From assembly GCA_963748075.1 (NCBI GenBank), contig CAVVHQ010000043.1:36788-100787 (forward strand): a stretch of DNA of 64,000 nt, read 5' to 3'. The notes below the pieces were generated by a model. The model saw only the letters and a program-made list of their open reading frames with translations, ran no database searches and had not been told where the DNA came from. Positions within the stretch are counted from its first letter, which is position 1. Each line of letters begins with the position of its first letter. Both the position numbers and the translations under genes were made by a program. Shown here piece after piece: positions 32,940 through 40,375 of the stretch. The DNA is from VRUE01 sp963748075 (GTDB lineage Bacteria > Actinomycetota > Thermoleophilia > Solirubrobacterales > 70-9).

Positions 32940-33557
32940 TCAGCCAGTGTGACGAGCCGCATTGCGGGCCCAGGCGTCCTCGAGGGGAACGCCGAAGCTG
33001 CTCAGCGCGCCCGCCAGCATCGCGTAGTTGCCGACCAGCATCACGGCCTCGAGGATCTCGGCCGGCTCGAACGACTCCGCCAGCGCTTCGTAGGTCGACT
33101 CGCTCAGCGCGTGGTCCTCGAGCAGCTCGGGGACGATCCGCAGCAGGCGCCGGGTCGGCTCGCCGAGCAGCTCGCTCCCCGGGTCCGAGCCGATCGCCTC
33201 GATCTGCTCGGGCGACAGCCCGGCCCGGCGCCCGATCGCGCGGTGCTGCGTCCACTCGTACCGCGAGCCGCAGAGCCACGCCGTGCGGAGGATCAGCGCC
33301 TCGGTATCGCGACGGTCGAGCCTGCCGCGCGGCATCAGCCGCAGGTTGAAGGCGAGGAAGGGGCGGAACAGGCGCCTGTCGATCGAGAGCACGCGAAGGA
33401 ACTGGTAGCTGCGGCCCCTCGTCGCGCGCCTGGCGATCGCGATCGCCAGGCGGTGCAGCCGCGAGCGCTCGATCCGGGGATCGCCGGTGCGATCGGCCAG
33501 CTCGTGCCAGCGCGGCGCCGGCCCCGATCGCCCCGCCCCTGCGTCGCCCACCGTCAT
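32940..33557 (-). CDS. Carboxymuconolactone decarboxylase-like (AhpD fold) protein
   Basis: About 205 residues. The core ILRTAWLCGSRYEWTQHRAIGR with a following ALSESTYEALAESF and ILEAVMLVGNYAMLAG is typical of the CMD/AhpD family. Only one cysteine is visible in the active-site helix, so it lacks the AhpD CxxC redox pair and is more like CMD-type decarboxylases or hydratases. The ATG overlaps the stop of the upstream MBL gene by 4 bp, and the BVMO starts 9 bp downstream, so all three are translationally coupled. Confidence 0.78.
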   Translation of the reverse strand: MTVGDAGAGRSGPAPRWHELADRTGDPRIERSRLHRLAIAIARRATRGRSYQFLRVLSIDRRLFRPFLAFNLRLMPRGRLDRRDTEALILRTAWLCGSRYEWTQHRAIGRRAGLSPEQIEAIGSDPGSELLGEPTRRLLRIVPELLEDHALSESTYEALAESFEPAEILEAVMLVGNYAMLAGALSSFGVPLEDAWARNAARHTG

Positions 33558-34636
33558 CCCCTGCGGCGCTCCAGGTCGGCCTTGACGCGCTGCATCTGCA
33601 GGATCGCCCGGCTGCGGCCGGCCCCGGTCAGGTGCCCCTCGCCGCCCTCGCGCCGGTGCTGCTCGGTGCAGAGCGTGACGACGAGACGCGCCGGGTCGTC
33701 CCACCCGGACCAGGGAAGCGACCCGAACCCCTCGCCGAGCAGCATCCGGCGCGCCGCCGTGACCGGCGGGACGCCGCGCTCGAGCTGGCTCACCCCCTCC
33801 GCCCGCACCCACTCGAGGTAGTCGCGCAGCAGGTCGACCTCGGCCTGGCCGCAGACCGGCCCGTGCCCGGGCACGTACGTCGACGCGCCGAGCGAGGAGA
33901 TTCGCTCGAGCGCCGTCAGCCAGCCGGCAAGCGGTCCCGCCCAGGTGATCGGCGTGCAGCCGACGAAGAGGATGTCGGCCGCGAAGCAGACCGCGGCGTC
34001 GGGAACCCAGACGACGGCGTCCCCCGCCGTGTGCGCGGGACCGACCTCGATCAGCTGAACCTCGCGCTCGCCGACCGCGAGGCTCAGCTCGCCGTCGAAG
34101 CTCTCGGTCGGCGGGGTCAGCTCGACCTCGCTCCAGTCGAAGGGCGCCAGCTCCCGGCCCATCGATCGCAGCGGCAGGCGCGGCAGGCCGTCGAGGTCGA
34201 GAGTGCCGACCAGCGGAATCGGCAGGGCGCCGATCGCCGCCAGCAGACGGCCGCCGCGCTGCAGCCGGCGGAGGTCCGCCGGGGTGTCGAGCGCCATCAG
34301 CTCCTTCGCGGCGCTGCTGGAGACGATCCGGGCGCCGGCAAGCAGCTGGTTGCCCCAGACGTGGTCGCCGTCGGAGTGGGTGTTGACGACGACCTCGGGC
34401 GCCGCGTCAACGATCTCCCGCGCCGCCTCGAGCATCCGCCGGGTCAGCTCGAGGTCCCAGAGCGTGTCGACCAGCAGGACGTGCTCGCCCGAGACCACCA
34501 GGCCGGCGTTCGACTCGCCGAGCCCTCCGTTCGGCTGCAGCCAGGCCCAGGTGTCCTCGGCGAGCCGCTCGAAGCCGCGCCGGTAGCGCGGCCGCTCGCC
34601 GTGCAGAGTCAGCTCCGAATCGGTCCTCGCAGTCAT
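33554..34636 (-). CDS. MBL-fold metallo-hydrolase with HSDGDH motif
   Basis: About 360 residues. The metal motif is THSDGDHVWGN, in which the second His of HxHxDH is Asp; this form is known from a subgroup of MBL proteins (HSxGDHxxGN). Later ligands are GPAHTAGD and YVPGHGPVC (His). Substrates of the subgroup are varied, including quinoprotein-relay-like and lactonase-like enzymes. It is first in the operon with CMD and BVMO, suggesting catabolism of a cyclic ketone or lactone; that is inference. An upstream 297-bp gap holds a structured region. Confidence 0.8.
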   Translation of the reverse strand: MTARTDSELTLHGERPRYRRGFERLAEDTWAWLQPNGGLGESNAGLVVSGEHVLLVDTLWDLELTRRMLEAAREIVDAAPEVVVNTHSDGDHVWGNQLLAGARIVSSSAAKELMALDTPADLRRLQRGGRLLAAIGALPIPLVGTLDLDGLPRLPLRSMGRELAPFDWSEVELTPPTESFDGELSLAVGEREVQLIEVGPAHTAGDAVVWVPDAAVCFAADILFVGCTPITWAGPLAGWLTALERISSLGASTYVPGHGPVCGQAEVDLLRDYLEWVRAEGVSQLERGVPPVTAARRMLLGEGFGSLPWSGWDDPARLVVTLCTEQHRREGGEGHLTGAGRSRAILQMQRVKADLERRRG

Positions 34637-34691
34637 GCTTCCTCCGCTGTCGATCAGGGGGTTGGGTGGCGCGAATCATGACGCCGAATGC

Positions 34692-34719
34692 GCCAGGGCC
34701 GCCCGAGGGCGGCCCTGGC
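34692..34719 (-). terminator. Strong GC hairpin, possible I-shaped terminator
   Basis: Arms GCCAGGGCCGCCC (34692-34704) and GGGCGGCCCTGGC (34707-34719) pair perfectly over 13 bp with a 2-nt spacer. No T run follows on either strand, so it would be a U-less terminator of the kind reported in actinobacteria, or part of a structured RNA with the leader peptide upstream. Confidence 0.4.
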
Positions 34720-34831
34720 CTGGTGCTTGGAGACAAGCGCGGGAACCTCGAGCGGGTGGGACAAAGCCCGCCTCCCGGCGCTCGCCGGTGCCCGGGGTGG
34801 ATTCCACCGGGCGCCCGAACCAGTGCGGCGC

Positions 34832-34876
34832 CTAGCGGCCCTGCACCTCCAGAGTCCCCTCAAGCATGTGAATCAA
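34832..34876 (-). CDS. 14-codon leader-like ORF with extended Shine-Dalgarno
   Basis: On the minus strand AGAAAGGAGGTGGTCC (34881-34896) matches the complement of the 16S rRNA 3' end at 15 of 16 positions. Ten bases after its GGAGG core a TTG opens MIHMLEGTLEVQGR and ends in TAG; an in-frame ATG at 34867 is 19 bases away, too far for that site. The frame continues open for 51 more codons beyond the TAG. Such a strong site before a tiny frame suggests a leader peptide or regulatory small protein. It lies between an ABC permease (upstream) and the MBL gene (downstream), followed by two further hairpins. Confidence 0.4.
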   Translation of the reverse strand: MIHMLEGTLEVQGR

Positions 34877-34933
34877 GTTAGGACCACCTCCTTTCTCTGG
34901 TGATCCCGATTGAAGCAGATCGCTCAGTCTCGA

Positions 34934-35665
34934 TCAGACGTCGCGGCGCCGCTCGACGCCGACGCCGATCGCGGCGAGCAGGCCCGCGTAGAGGGCCATC
35001 AGGGCGATCGCCGAGCCGAAACGGGGGAGGCCCCCCTGGTGGACGTCGGGGTTGTTCAGCACTTCGGCCGCCGCGGTGAACGCGTACTCGCTGTAGAAGG
35101 AGACCGAGCCGAGGATCGAGTCGAGGACGAACAGCCCGACGAAGGCGATCGCGACGCCGATCGCGACCGAGCGCGACAGCACCCCGATCGCGACCCCGAC
35201 GACCGCGAAGCCGGCATAGGCGATCATCGTCCCGTAGCCGTAGTGCACGGCGGTGCCCAGCCCGGCGTCCCAGTGACCCGCCCCGCCGAGCGCGAACCAG
35301 ATCACCGCGACGAGCCGGGCCAGCGGGACCGAGAGCAGGCCGAGCGCCGCGGCGATCGCCACCGCGACCAGCGCCTTGGCGACGACCACCCGTCCGCGAT
35401 TGGCGGTCACCGTATAGGTGGAGACGATCGACTTGGAGCCGTACTCGCTGGCGGCGAGGAAGACGCCGACGATCGTCACCACGACCAGGGTCAGCCCCGA
35501 TCCGGACATCACGTCGAGGGTCTGCGCCCGGTCCGATTCGCCCGGATAGCCGATCACGCCTTGCAGCGCCTGGGCGATCAGGCCGAGCACGGCGAGCCCG
35601 ACCAGCACCCAGGTCGAGCGCAGGCTGCGCGCCTTGATCCACTCGGCGGCGATCTGGCGGCCCAT
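34934..35665 (-). CDS. ABC-2 type exporter permease
   Basis: About 243 residues with six predicted transmembrane helices; N-terminal QIAAEWIKARSLRSTW is typical of ABC-2 permeases that pair with CcmA-type ATPases (bacitracin/lantibiotic-exporter-like). Its ATG shares a base with the stop of the upstream ATPase gene. The substrate is unknown. Confidence 0.82.
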   Translation of the reverse strand: MGRQIAAEWIKARSLRSTWVLVGLAVLGLIAQALQGVIGYPGESDRAQTLDVMSGSGLTLVVVTIVGVFLAASEYGSKSIVSTYTVTANRGRVVVAKALVAVAIAAALGLLSVPLARLVAVIWFALGGAGHWDAGLGTAVHYGYGTMIAYAGFAVVGVAIGVLSRSVAIGVAIAFVGLFVLDSILGSVSFYSEYAFTAAAEVLNNPDVHQGGLPRFGSAIALMALYAGLLAAIGVGVERRRDV

Positions 35666-36546
35666 CAGCGCCCCTTCCCCGCGGTCAGCTCCATGTAGCG
35701 CTGCTCGAGGTCCTGCTGCTGGACGCCCAGCGCCGACAGCGCCACCCCCGCCTCCAGGGCGATCTCGCCAACCCGGTCGGAGTCCAGGCCGGTGATGCTG
35801 AGCTCCTCGCCGCTGCGGACCGCCTTGCCGCCGCCGCGCTCGACCGCCTCGGCGAGCCGGTCGGCCTGCTTGGCGCGCGCGATCACCGTCCGGCCCCCGG
35901 CCAGCTCGCCCACCTCGAACTCGCTGACCAGCTGGCCTTCGGCGATCACCACCACGGTGTCGACCGTGGCCTGCACCTCGGCGAGGATGTGGCTGGAGAC
36001 GAAGACGGTCTTGCCCTCCTCGTGGGCGAGCCGCCGCAGCATCTGGCGCAGCCAGGCGATGCCCTCCGGGTCGAGGCCGTTGGCCGGCTCGTCGAGGATC
36101 AGGATCTCGGGATCGCCGAGCAGCGCCTGGGCGAGCGAGAGTCGCTGGCGCATCCCCAGCGAGTACTTGCCGACCCGACGGTCGGGGGCGTCGCCCAGCC
36201 CGACCGTCCCCAGCACGTCGTCGACGCGGCTCGCCGGCAGGCCGGCGGCGGCGCAGCTCGCCCGCAGGCTCGCCCGCGCCGAGCGGCCGTCGTGGAAGTC
36301 GCCTCCGTCGAGCACGGCGCCGACCGCCGTGGCCGGGTTGTCGAGCCGGCGGAACGGCTTTCCCGCGACCAGCGCCTGACCTCCATCGGGCTCGGCGAGG
36401 CCGAGGACCATGCTGATCGTCGTCGTCTTGCCGGCGCCGTTGGGCCCGAGGAACCCGGTCACCCGGCCCGCCTCGGCCGTAAAGCTGAGCTGCTTCACGG
36501 CGGTCAGGTGCCGGTATTCCTTGGTCAGTTCCTCTGCCTGGATCAA
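35665..36546 (-). CDS. ABC exporter ATP-binding protein (CcmA-like)
   Basis: About 293 residues. Walker A GPNGAGKTTT, signature YSLGMRQRL, Walker B LILDEPANGLDPEG and switch His SSHILAEVQ. The DEPANGLDPEGI pattern is typical of bacitracin- and lantibiotic-immunity-type ATPases. TTG at 36546 is the best start (LIQAEELTKEY), with a weak AGG upstream. It is translationally coupled to the permease at 34934-35665. Confidence 0.85.
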   Translation of the reverse strand: MIQAEELTKEYRHLTAVKQLSFTAEAGRVTGFLGPNGAGKTTTISMVLGLAEPDGGQALVAGKPFRRLDNPATAVGAVLDGGDFHDGRSARASLRASCAAAGLPASRVDDVLGTVGLGDAPDRRVGKYSLGMRQRLSLAQALLGDPEILILDEPANGLDPEGIAWLRQMLRRLAHEEGKTVFVSSHILAEVQATVDTVVVIAEGQLVSEFEVGELAGGRTVIARAKQADRLAEAVERGGGKAVRSGEELSITGLDSDRVGEIALEAGVALSALGVQQQDLEQRYMELTAGKGR

Positions 36547-36696
36547 AGGGTGCCTCGGCCGCTGGCCGCTTCCCTCCCAATCGGCTCGAAGACTAGCGCT
36601 CCGCGCGGCGCCTCGGCGATGTGGGTTTTCCCCGATTCGCCCGCGGCAACCCGCAGCATAGGGTGCACGCACTTCTTCTCGACAGTGGAGGAAACC

Positions 36697-37260
36697 ATGA
36701 ACGAGACCCCCTACCAAGCGGAGGTGAAGGAGCTCACCTGGGGCTGGTGGCTGACGCTGCTGGTGGGCCTGCTCAGCATCGCGGCCGGCGTGATCGTCTT
36801 GACCAAGCCCGGCGACAGCCTCGCGACCCTGGCCGTAATCGCCGGCATATTCCTGCTGGCGGACGGCATTCTCGAGCTGATCAGCTCGTTCTCGCGGCTC
36901 ACCTCCAACCGCGGCATGGTGGCGCTGTTCGGGGTGCTGACCGCGGTCGTCGGGGTGCTGCTGATCCGCCACCCGATCGGCGGCGTCACCGCGGTCGCGC
37001 TGCTGATCGGGATCTGGCTGATCGCGGTCGGCGTGATCCGCCTCGCAACCGCGTTCGAGGAGCCCCAGCACCGCGGCTGGCACGCCTTCGCGGGGGTCCT
37101 GGAGCTGATCGCCGGCATCGTGATCGTCTCGACGCCTGATATCGGCTTCGCCACCCTGGCGATCCTGGTCGGCATCGGCTTCATCCTCAACGGCATCGGG
37201 ATGACCGCCCTCGGCTGGGGCCTGCGCGGGCTGAGGCGGGAGGCCTCGCGCCCAGCCTGA
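36697..37260 (+). CDS. HdeD-family membrane protein
   Basis: About 187 residues with six transmembrane helices in the repeated glycine-rich pattern of HdeD/DUF308 (e.g. LLVGLLSIAAGVIVL, LFGVLTAVVGVLLI and LELIAGIVIV). HdeD proteins are linked to acid resistance in enterobacteria; the role in actinobacteria is unknown. GGAGGA lies 5 bases before the ATG. It is divergent from the ABC exporter and co-oriented with the antiporter downstream. Confidence 0.85.
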   Translation: MNETPYQAEVKELTWGWWLTLLVGLLSIAAGVIVLTKPGDSLATLAVIAGIFLLADGILELISSFSRLTSNRGMVALFGVLTAVVGVLLIRHPIGGVTAVALLIGIWLIAVGVIRLATAFEEPQHRGWHAFAGVLELIAGIVIVSTPDIGFATLAILVGIGFILNGIGMTALGWGLRGLRREASRPA

Positions 37261-37292
37261 AGCAGCGGACCGCCCGAAGGGACGCCGGCTGA

Positions 37293-38579
37293 ATGGAGTG
37301 GTCGCTTGCGATCGTGGCGCTGGCCCTGCTCGGCGTCGCCGCGTTGTCCCGCCTGCTGTCGGGAACGCCGGTCACGCCGACGATGCTGCTCGTCGCCCTC
37401 GGGCTGCTGGTCGGTCCCCAGCTCCTTGGCGGTGTCGACCTGTCGGACAGGAGCTCGACCGTGCGCGTGCTGGCGGAGGCGACGCTCACCCTGGTGCTCT
37501 TCTCCGACGCCTCCCGGGTCGGCCTGCACCAGCTGCGCCGCGGGGTCGGCGTGCCGCTGCGCCTGCTCGGCATCGGGCTGCCGCTGACGATCGCGCTCGG
37601 CGCCCTGGCGGGCGCCGCGGTCTTCGACCAGCTGACGATCGCCGAAGCCGTGATCCTCGGCGTGATCCTGGCGCCGACCGACGCCGCGCTCGGGCAGGCG
37701 GTCGCCGCCGACCGGCGCATCCCGGCCCGGATCCGCCAGGGGCTGAACGTCGAGAGCGGGCTCAACGACGGGATCTGCGTGCCGCTGCTGTTCGCCGCGG
37801 TGGCGGCGGCGGACGTCGAGTCGCATATCGCCGGTGGCCGCGGCGCCGCCCAGCTGCTGCTCGAGGAGATCGGCTACGGGGCGCTCGGCGGGATCCTCGC
37901 CGGGGCCCTGATCGCGGCGATCGTCGTCTACGCCGGCCGCCGGAACCTGATCGCGGGCCCTTGGCGACAGGTGATCCCGGCCGCGGGCGCGGCCCTCGCC
38001 TACGGCATCGCGACCCCCCTCGGTGGGTCCGGGTTCATCGCGGCGTTCACGGCGGGCATCGTGTTCCGCGCTCTGTTGAGGCGCGACCCGGCGGAGATCA
38101 ACCGGCTGAGCGAGGAGGTGGGCGACGTGCTCAGCGGCGTCACCTTCCTGCTCTTCGGCGCGGTCCTGCTCGAGCCGGCCCTGGGGGAGCTGAGCTGGCA
38201 GCTCGTCCTCTACGCGATCCTCAGCCTGACGATCGTGCGGATCGCGCCGGTCGCAGTGGCGATGCTGGGGTCGCGCGTCCGCTTGCCGACCCTCGGCTTC
38301 CTCGGCTGGTTCGGTCCGCGCGGCCTCGCCTCGATCGTCTTCGCGCTGATCGTGGTCGCGGAGTCCGAACTCCCCCACCAGCAGCTGATCGTGCTCGCCG
38401 TCTACCTGACCGTCGGGCTCTCGGTCTTCGCCCACGGCCTCAGCGCCGCGCCCCTGGCCGACCGCTACGCCCGCTGGTACGAGTCCCACCCCCGCGGCAT
38501 GGCGCCGCCGATGGAGAGCGTGCCGACTCGCGTGACCCGGTCGCGCCATGAGAAGCTGGCGGTTCGACGAAAGGACTGA
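37293..38579 (+). CDS. NhaP/CPA1-type cation:proton antiporter
   Basis: About 428 residues, about 12 transmembrane helices. Ion-binding motifs are APTDAALGQAV and NVESGLNDG (the acidic ND-type pair of CPA1 proteins), and the C-terminal LGWFGPRGLASIVFALIV helix is typical of NhaP. It exports Na+ or K+ in exchange for H+. No C-terminal regulatory domain follows. It lies 32 bp after the HdeD gene and may be co-transcribed with it as a pH or ion stress pair. Confidence 0.85.
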   Translation: MEWSLAIVALALLGVAALSRLLSGTPVTPTMLLVALGLLVGPQLLGGVDLSDRSSTVRVLAEATLTLVLFSDASRVGLHQLRRGVGVPLRLLGIGLPLTIALGALAGAAVFDQLTIAEAVILGVILAPTDAALGQAVAADRRIPARIRQGLNVESGLNDGICVPLLFAAVAAADVESHIAGGRGAAQLLLEEIGYGALGGILAGALIAAIVVYAGRRNLIAGPWRQVIPAAGAALAYGIATPLGGSGFIAAFTAGIVFRALLRRDPAEINRLSEEVGDVLSGVTFLLFGAVLLEPALGELSWQLVLYAILSLTIVRIAPVAVAMLGSRVRLPTLGFLGWFGPRGLASIVFALIVVAESELPHQQLIVLAVYLTVGLSVFAHGLSAAPLADRYARWYESHPRGMAPPMESVPTRVTRSRHEKLAVRRKD

Positions 38580-38580
38580 C

Positions 38581-39633
38581 ATGACTGACCAGGAGCATTC
38601 GCAAGGAGAGACCGGGACGGTCCTCGTCACCGGCGGCTCGGGATTCCTCGGGGGCTGGTGCGTCGCGGAGGCGCTGCGACGCGGCCACCGGGTGCGCACG
38701 ACCGTGCGCGACCTGGCGCGCGAGGCGGAGGTGCGGGCGACGATCTCCTCGCAGGTCGACGCCGGCGACCGCCTCTCGGTGCTGGCCGCCGACCTGCGCG
38801 GCGACGACGGCTGGGCGCAGGCCGTGCAGGGATGCGACTACGTCCTGCACGTCGCCTCGCCGTTCCCGCCGGCGCAGCCGAAGGACCCGGACGAGCTGAT
38901 CGTGCCGGCGCGGGAGGGAACCCTTCGGGTCCTTCGCGCCGCTCTGGAGGCGGGGGTCGGCCGCGTCGTGGTCACCTCGTCGGTGGCCGCGATCAGCGGC
39001 GGCCGCGAGCGCCCCTCCCGGCCGCTCACCGAGGAGGACTGGAGCGATTCCGACAATCCCCGGCTGACGCCCTACGCGCGATCGAAGACGATCGCCGAGC
39101 GGGCGGCGTGGGACCTCGTGCGGGAGCGGGGCGACGCGGGGAAGCTGGCGACGGTCAACCCCGGCGCGATCCTCGGCCCGGCGCTGAGCGACGACCTCTC
39201 CTACTCGCTCGAGGTGATCGAGCGGCTGCTGCGGGGAATGCCCGGCGTCCCGCGAATCGGCTTCAGCTTCGTCGACGTCCGCGACGTCGCCGACCTTCAC
39301 CTCAGGGCGATGGCCATCCCCGAGGCGGGCGGCGAGCGCTTCATCGCGGGGGGGCCGTTCCTGTGGATGGCGGAAGTCGCCGCGGTGCTGCGCGACCGGC
39401 TCGGAGAGGCAGCCGCGAAGGTGCCGGAGCGAACCGTGCCGAACCTGCTCGTGCGGGCGATGGGAATCCTCGACCCCGGCATCCGCTCGGTGGTCCGCCA
39501 GCTGGGCATGAAGACGGAGGTGTCGAGCAGGAAGGCCGAAACCCGGCTCGGCTGGTCGCCCCGCCCGGTAGAGGAGACGATCGTCGACTGCGCCCGGAGC
39601 CTGGTCGAGCAGGGCGTGGTCGCTGCGCGCTAG
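38581..39633 (+). CDS. Extended SDR, dihydroflavonol-reductase/epimerase-like
   Basis: About 350 residues. The NAD(P) motif VLVTGGSGFLGGW (TGxxGxxG) and active-site YARSK (YxxxK, Tyr in TPYARSKTIAE) define the extended SDR family. DVRDVADLHLRAM and the preceding NPGAILGP fit the flavonoid-reductase-like subgroup. Substrate unknown. ATG 38581 has AAAGGA five bases before it. It starts 1 bp after the antiporter stop. Confidence 0.85.
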   Translation: MTDQEHSQGETGTVLVTGGSGFLGGWCVAEALRRGHRVRTTVRDLAREAEVRATISSQVDAGDRLSVLAADLRGDDGWAQAVQGCDYVLHVASPFPPAQPKDPDELIVPAREGTLRVLRAALEAGVGRVVVTSSVAAISGGRERPSRPLTEEDWSDSDNPRLTPYARSKTIAERAAWDLVRERGDAGKLATVNPGAILGPALSDDLSYSLEVIERLLRGMPGVPRIGFSFVDVRDVADLHLRAMAIPEAGGERFIAGGPFLWMAEVAAVLRDRLGEAAAKVPERTVPNLLVRAMGILDPGIRSVVRQLGMKTEVSSRKAETRLGWSPRPVEETIVDCARSLVEQGVVAAR

Positions 39634-39646
39634 CTGCGAGCCGCCG

Positions 39647-40360
39647 TCAGGTCAGCGGCGTCGGGGCGATCGAGCCGAGCAGCCAGTCGCCGTCTTCGTC
39701 GACCATCGGGATCGTGTAGACGGTGTTGTCGAGGCCGCGGAAGATCAGGAAGGCGCGTTCGTCTTCGATCCGCAGCGAGCCGATGTCGGCCTTGGCGGCT
39801 TCTTCGCGCAGCAGCTTCGGGTTGGCCTGGGAGGCGAGGGCTTCGAGGATCGCCGCGCAGTTCGCGTCCTTGAGCTGTTCGGATTTTTCCGCGACGCTTT
39901 CCAGCTGCTCCTTCACTGGCGTGGCCAGGTAGGAGCATGCCTCGTTCCAGTCCTGGTTGGCCCGTGCGTCGAGGAAGCCGTGCACGGCGGCGGAGGCCTG
40001 GTCGCGTTCGGATTCGTCAGCCTCGTCGCCGAAGTTCTGGACGCTGTTGTCCCCGCCCTTGACGCGGTACTGACTCGAGCCGCCGCCGGAGTCGTTGTGG
40101 GGGATGGAGGCGTTGCTGGAGCTCCCCCCTCCCGATCCGGAGGACTGCCCCCCTTCGCCGCCCTGCTTCTTCCCCTTGCCCTTCTTCTTGGAGCCGCTGC
40201 CGGACGATCCCTGGGCGCTCTGCGGCGCGGTGGTCTCGGTCGACGCGGCGGTGGAGGAGCCTTCCCCGTCGTCGCCGCCCCCGCAGGCGGCTAGGCCGAG
40301 GGCGAACAGCATCGCCGCAGCGGCAATCGAAAGCGTCGCTAGTCCCGCTCGTCCCATCAT
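39647..40360 (-). CDS. Lipoprotein with Ser/Gly/Lys linker
   Basis: About 237 residues. The signal ends in the lipobox LGLAACGGG, anchoring Cys26 to lipid. A low-complexity linker (about 30-90) contains a KKKGKGKKQ basic stretch in Ser/Gly repeats. The C-terminal about 130 residues look folded: an Ala-rich helix and an Asp/Glu-rich strand pair around DERAFLIFRGLDNTVYTIPM. I do not recognise a named domain, but this layout is frequent in Thermoleophilia lipoproteins. Confidence 0.7.
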   Translation of the reverse strand: MMGRAGLATLSIAAAAMLFALGLAACGGGDDGEGSSTAASTETTAPQSAQGSSGSGSKKKGKGKKQGGEGGQSSGSGGGSSSNASIPHNDSGGGSSQYRVKGGDNSVQNFGDEADESERDQASAAVHGFLDARANQDWNEACSYLATPVKEQLESVAEKSEQLKDANCAAILEALASQANPKLLREEAAKADIGSLRIEDERAFLIFRGLDNTVYTIPMVDEDGDWLLGSIAPTPLT

Positions 40361-40375
40361 GCTTCCCTCTAAACA

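Noticed and set aside
32932..32947. CTGGCTG-GT-CAGCCAG dyad as an operator of the BVMO gene
   Set aside because: It overlaps the stop of the upstream operon gene within a 9-bp gap, so it probably reflects coding constraint; not listed as a separate site.
34832..34834. TAG as a pyrrolysine codon
   Set aside because: No pyl genes or PYLIS-like evidence in the window; a plain stop or nonsense mutation is simpler.
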